NCBI GenBank assembly: GCA_947631755.1
Contig: CANRMO010000131.1
Coordinates: forward strand, 1 to 6,948
Reading direction: 5' to 3'
Source: an uncultured Lachnospiraceae bacterium
Lineage (GTDB): Bacteria > Bacillota > Clostridia > Lachnospirales > Lachnospiraceae
DNA length: 6,948 bases
Part shown: positions 5,827-6,948 of the stretch, one piece after another
How the letters are laid out: every line of letters begins with the position of its first letter
Position numbering within the stretch: position 1 is the stretch's first letter
Translations under genes and position numbers: made by a program
The notes under the pieces: generated by a model
The model's input: the letters and a program-made list of their open reading frames with translations, nothing else
Database searches by the model: none
What the model was told of the DNA's origin: nothing

Positions 5827-6948
5827 TTGTTCCATCCTCCCTTTTCTTTCAGTTCCCGGCTCAGCATCTGTTCAATCTCCTCGGCATACTCCGGTTTCTT
5901 CTCCCGTATCTTTCCGATCTCCTCCAGAAATTCCTCCATTACGCCTGTGTTGTAATCCAACTGGTCGCGCAGCTTCTGTCTGCGGACATTCAGGTCGTGG
6001 CGGACCTCCACCATTTCTTTTGGCTCCACCAGCGCCCTGGCCTGGGAAAACCATATCCCTTTATCCCTGACGCCCAGCCGGTGAAGTTCACCCATCAGAA
6101 TCTCATTATTTTCATGGAGCTCAATCGTGCCCTCCCGCTGTCTGGCCCACTCCCTCTTTGCCTTGCAGTACTGGCCGTAGACAAACTCGAGCTCCGTGGC
6201 ATTTCTCACCCGGTACTTGTGGCACATATAATCCAGAGTGCGCGTGTTGTTGACATATTTGATCTTCACCCGGTTCGTCAGCGAAATGGCCCGGTTGCAC
6301 TTCTTCTCTGTGATCACCATATCAATGCGGTTTTTCCGCGCCTCATTCAGTATAATGACCGCGATGGCAAAGGCAAAGGCCGCCGTCAGGGCGAAGGGCA
6401 TGGCGATATCCACCTTAAAACAGAATTTAAGGGCTAGCAGCATCGCGCCGAACGCCACAAGAATGATAGTCAGGGCTTTCCCGATGCTCTTTAGCATCCG
6501 CTGCCTGCGGATGATGTCCCGCTTATCCGCGAAAAGCAGATTTTTCTCGCCGCCCAGCTGGCGCAGATCGTTCTTGATCTTCATCTGGTAACTCTCATAC
6601 TCTTTTAACTTGACAATGTCCTGCCCGGTCTTTCCCTCGTAATTCTCCATGGCACGCTTTTGGGCATCCGTCATTTTATACTGCTGCCTCTGTAAATTTT
6701 CCCGTTCCTGGATCAGATCCACGATCCGGTGTGCCGCCGCTAACAGCGTCTTTTTTTCCTCTGGCGGCGCCTGATCGATCAGCTGGATATCTTTCAGATA
6801 CGACGTAACCTGCCCGTATTCTTTCTTGATCTCCCCGCACTGGCGTTTCGCCTCCTGGATCCCGTCATAAAGCCTCTGGACATAATCCAGGCGCGCGGCT
6901 GTGTCATTTAAGTTGATCTTCTCGCGCTCCACTTTGACTTTCTGGTTT
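5823..6948 (-). CDS. Unrecognised membrane protein with central TM hairpin and long charged helical arms (5' end probably beyond window)
   Basis: Not recognised. Numbering from the GTG at 6932 gives 369 residues. Residues 1-148 are highly charged and Lys/Glu/Gln-rich, with few Gly or Pro, so probably helical and partly coiled coil. Two hydrophobic segments follow (about 150-170 and 176-196) with a very short turn, forming a hairpin that puts both arms on the same side of the membrane, most simply in the cytoplasm. Residues 197-369 are again charged and helical, ending in a Lys/Glu-rich tail. There are Cys at 32, 171, 212, 237 and 256, with no CxxC pair. No catalytic motif is seen. The GTG has no clear ribosome binding site and the frame stays open for five more codons to the window edge, so the gene likely starts to the right. 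Its TGA overlaps the thiE ATG (ATGA), so the two are probably co-translated, but nothing in the protein suggests thiamine chemistry. A scaffold, division or SMC/chaperone-like bridging role is conceivable but unsupported. Confidence 0.6.
   Translation of the reverse strand, partial: NQKVKVEREKINLNDTAARLDYVQRLYDGIQEAKRQCGEIKKEYGQVTSYLKDIQLIDQAPPEEKKTLLAAAHRIVDLIQERENLQRQQYKMTDAQKRAMENYEGKTGQDIVKLKEYESYQMKIKNDLRQLGGEKNLLFADKRDIIRRQRMLKSIGKALTIILVAFGAMLLALKFCFKVDIAMPFALTAAFAFAIAVIILNEARKNRIDMVITEKKCNRAISLTNRVKIKYVNNTRTLDYMCHKYRVRNATELEFVYGQYCKAKREWARQREGTIELHENNEILMGELHRLGVRDKGIWFSQARALVEPKEMVEVRHDLNVRRQKLRDQLDYNTGVMEEFLEEIGKIREKKPEYAEEIEQMLSRELKEKGGWNK
5836..5841 (-). promoter_or_regulatory. 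Ribosome binding site of thiE inside the upstream gene
   Basis: Minus-strand GGGAGG lies within the last codons of the coiled-coil gene, nine bases before the thiE ATG at 5826 and touching the alternative ATG at 5835. It supports the later start and coupled translation. Confidence 0.7.

Noticed and set aside
5827..5960. TPP riboswitch upstream of thiE
   Set aside because: The region is coding sequence of the upstream gene and none of the conserved TPP aptamer blocks is visible.
5395..6437. Two long plus-strand open frames opposite thiE and the coiled-coil gene
   Set aside because: They are antisense to thiE with its complete motif set and to a long minus-strand gene with a coherent topology; no domain or start signal is recognisable in them.

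Overview
The window reads as chromosomal DNA of a low-to-moderate GC Gram-positive anaerobe, most likely a member of the Clostridia (Lachnospiraceae-like). The grounds are strong GGAGG ribosome binding sites, TATAAT-type promoters, a small DUF3792/TIGR04086-type membrane protein (a family of Bacilli and Clostridia), and the style of the O-antigen-ligase-like protein. No rRNA, tRNA, CRISPR array, insertion sequence or phage gene was seen. The organism call is inference from gene content.

Layout. (1) Positions 80-1903, plus strand: a 607-residue two-domain enzyme. A LicC/PntC-type cytidylyltransferase is followed by a PLP-dependent class I/II aminotransferase. This pairing is typical of loci that make and CTP-activate small phospho- or phosphono-amines such as 2-aminoethylphosphonate for decorating lipids or surface glycans. 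The gene is visibly AT-richer than the rest of the window and may be the last gene of a cluster lying to the left. (2) Positions 1909-3711, minus strand: a polytopic O-antigen ligase/polymerase-like protein with a large extracytoplasmic insert. It ends five bases from gene 1 and has its own good promoter. (3) Positions 3822-4199, minus strand: a small DUF3792-type membrane protein that probably starts at TTG. (4) A 142-base divergent intergenic region with an imperfect direct repeat, an extended -10 promoter and a leader hairpin. (5) Positions 4342-5202, plus strand: a PHP-domain phosphoesterase of the YciV/RNase AM type with all expected metal ligands. (6) Positions 5197-5826, minus strand: thiamine-phosphate synthase ThiE, tail-to-tail and overlapping the PHP gene by six bases. 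(7) Positions 5823 to the right edge, minus strand: an unrecognised protein with a central two-helix membrane hairpin and long charged helical arms. Its 5' end is probably outside the window, and it is joined to thiE by an ATGA stop/start overlap.

How they fit together. Genes 1 and 2 could both serve the cell surface: gene 1 would make an activated head group, and gene 2 would transfer or polymerise a lipid-linked glycan. However, they converge, differ in base composition and are not co-transcribed, so a functional link is only a possibility. The PHP, thiE and coiled-coil genes look like ordinary chromosomal housekeeping or unknown genes. The most notable item is the cytidylyltransferase-aminotransferase fusion. 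It belongs to a known type of surface phosphonate/phosphoamine chemistry rather than a clearly new system, and its exact substrate cannot be read from this window.
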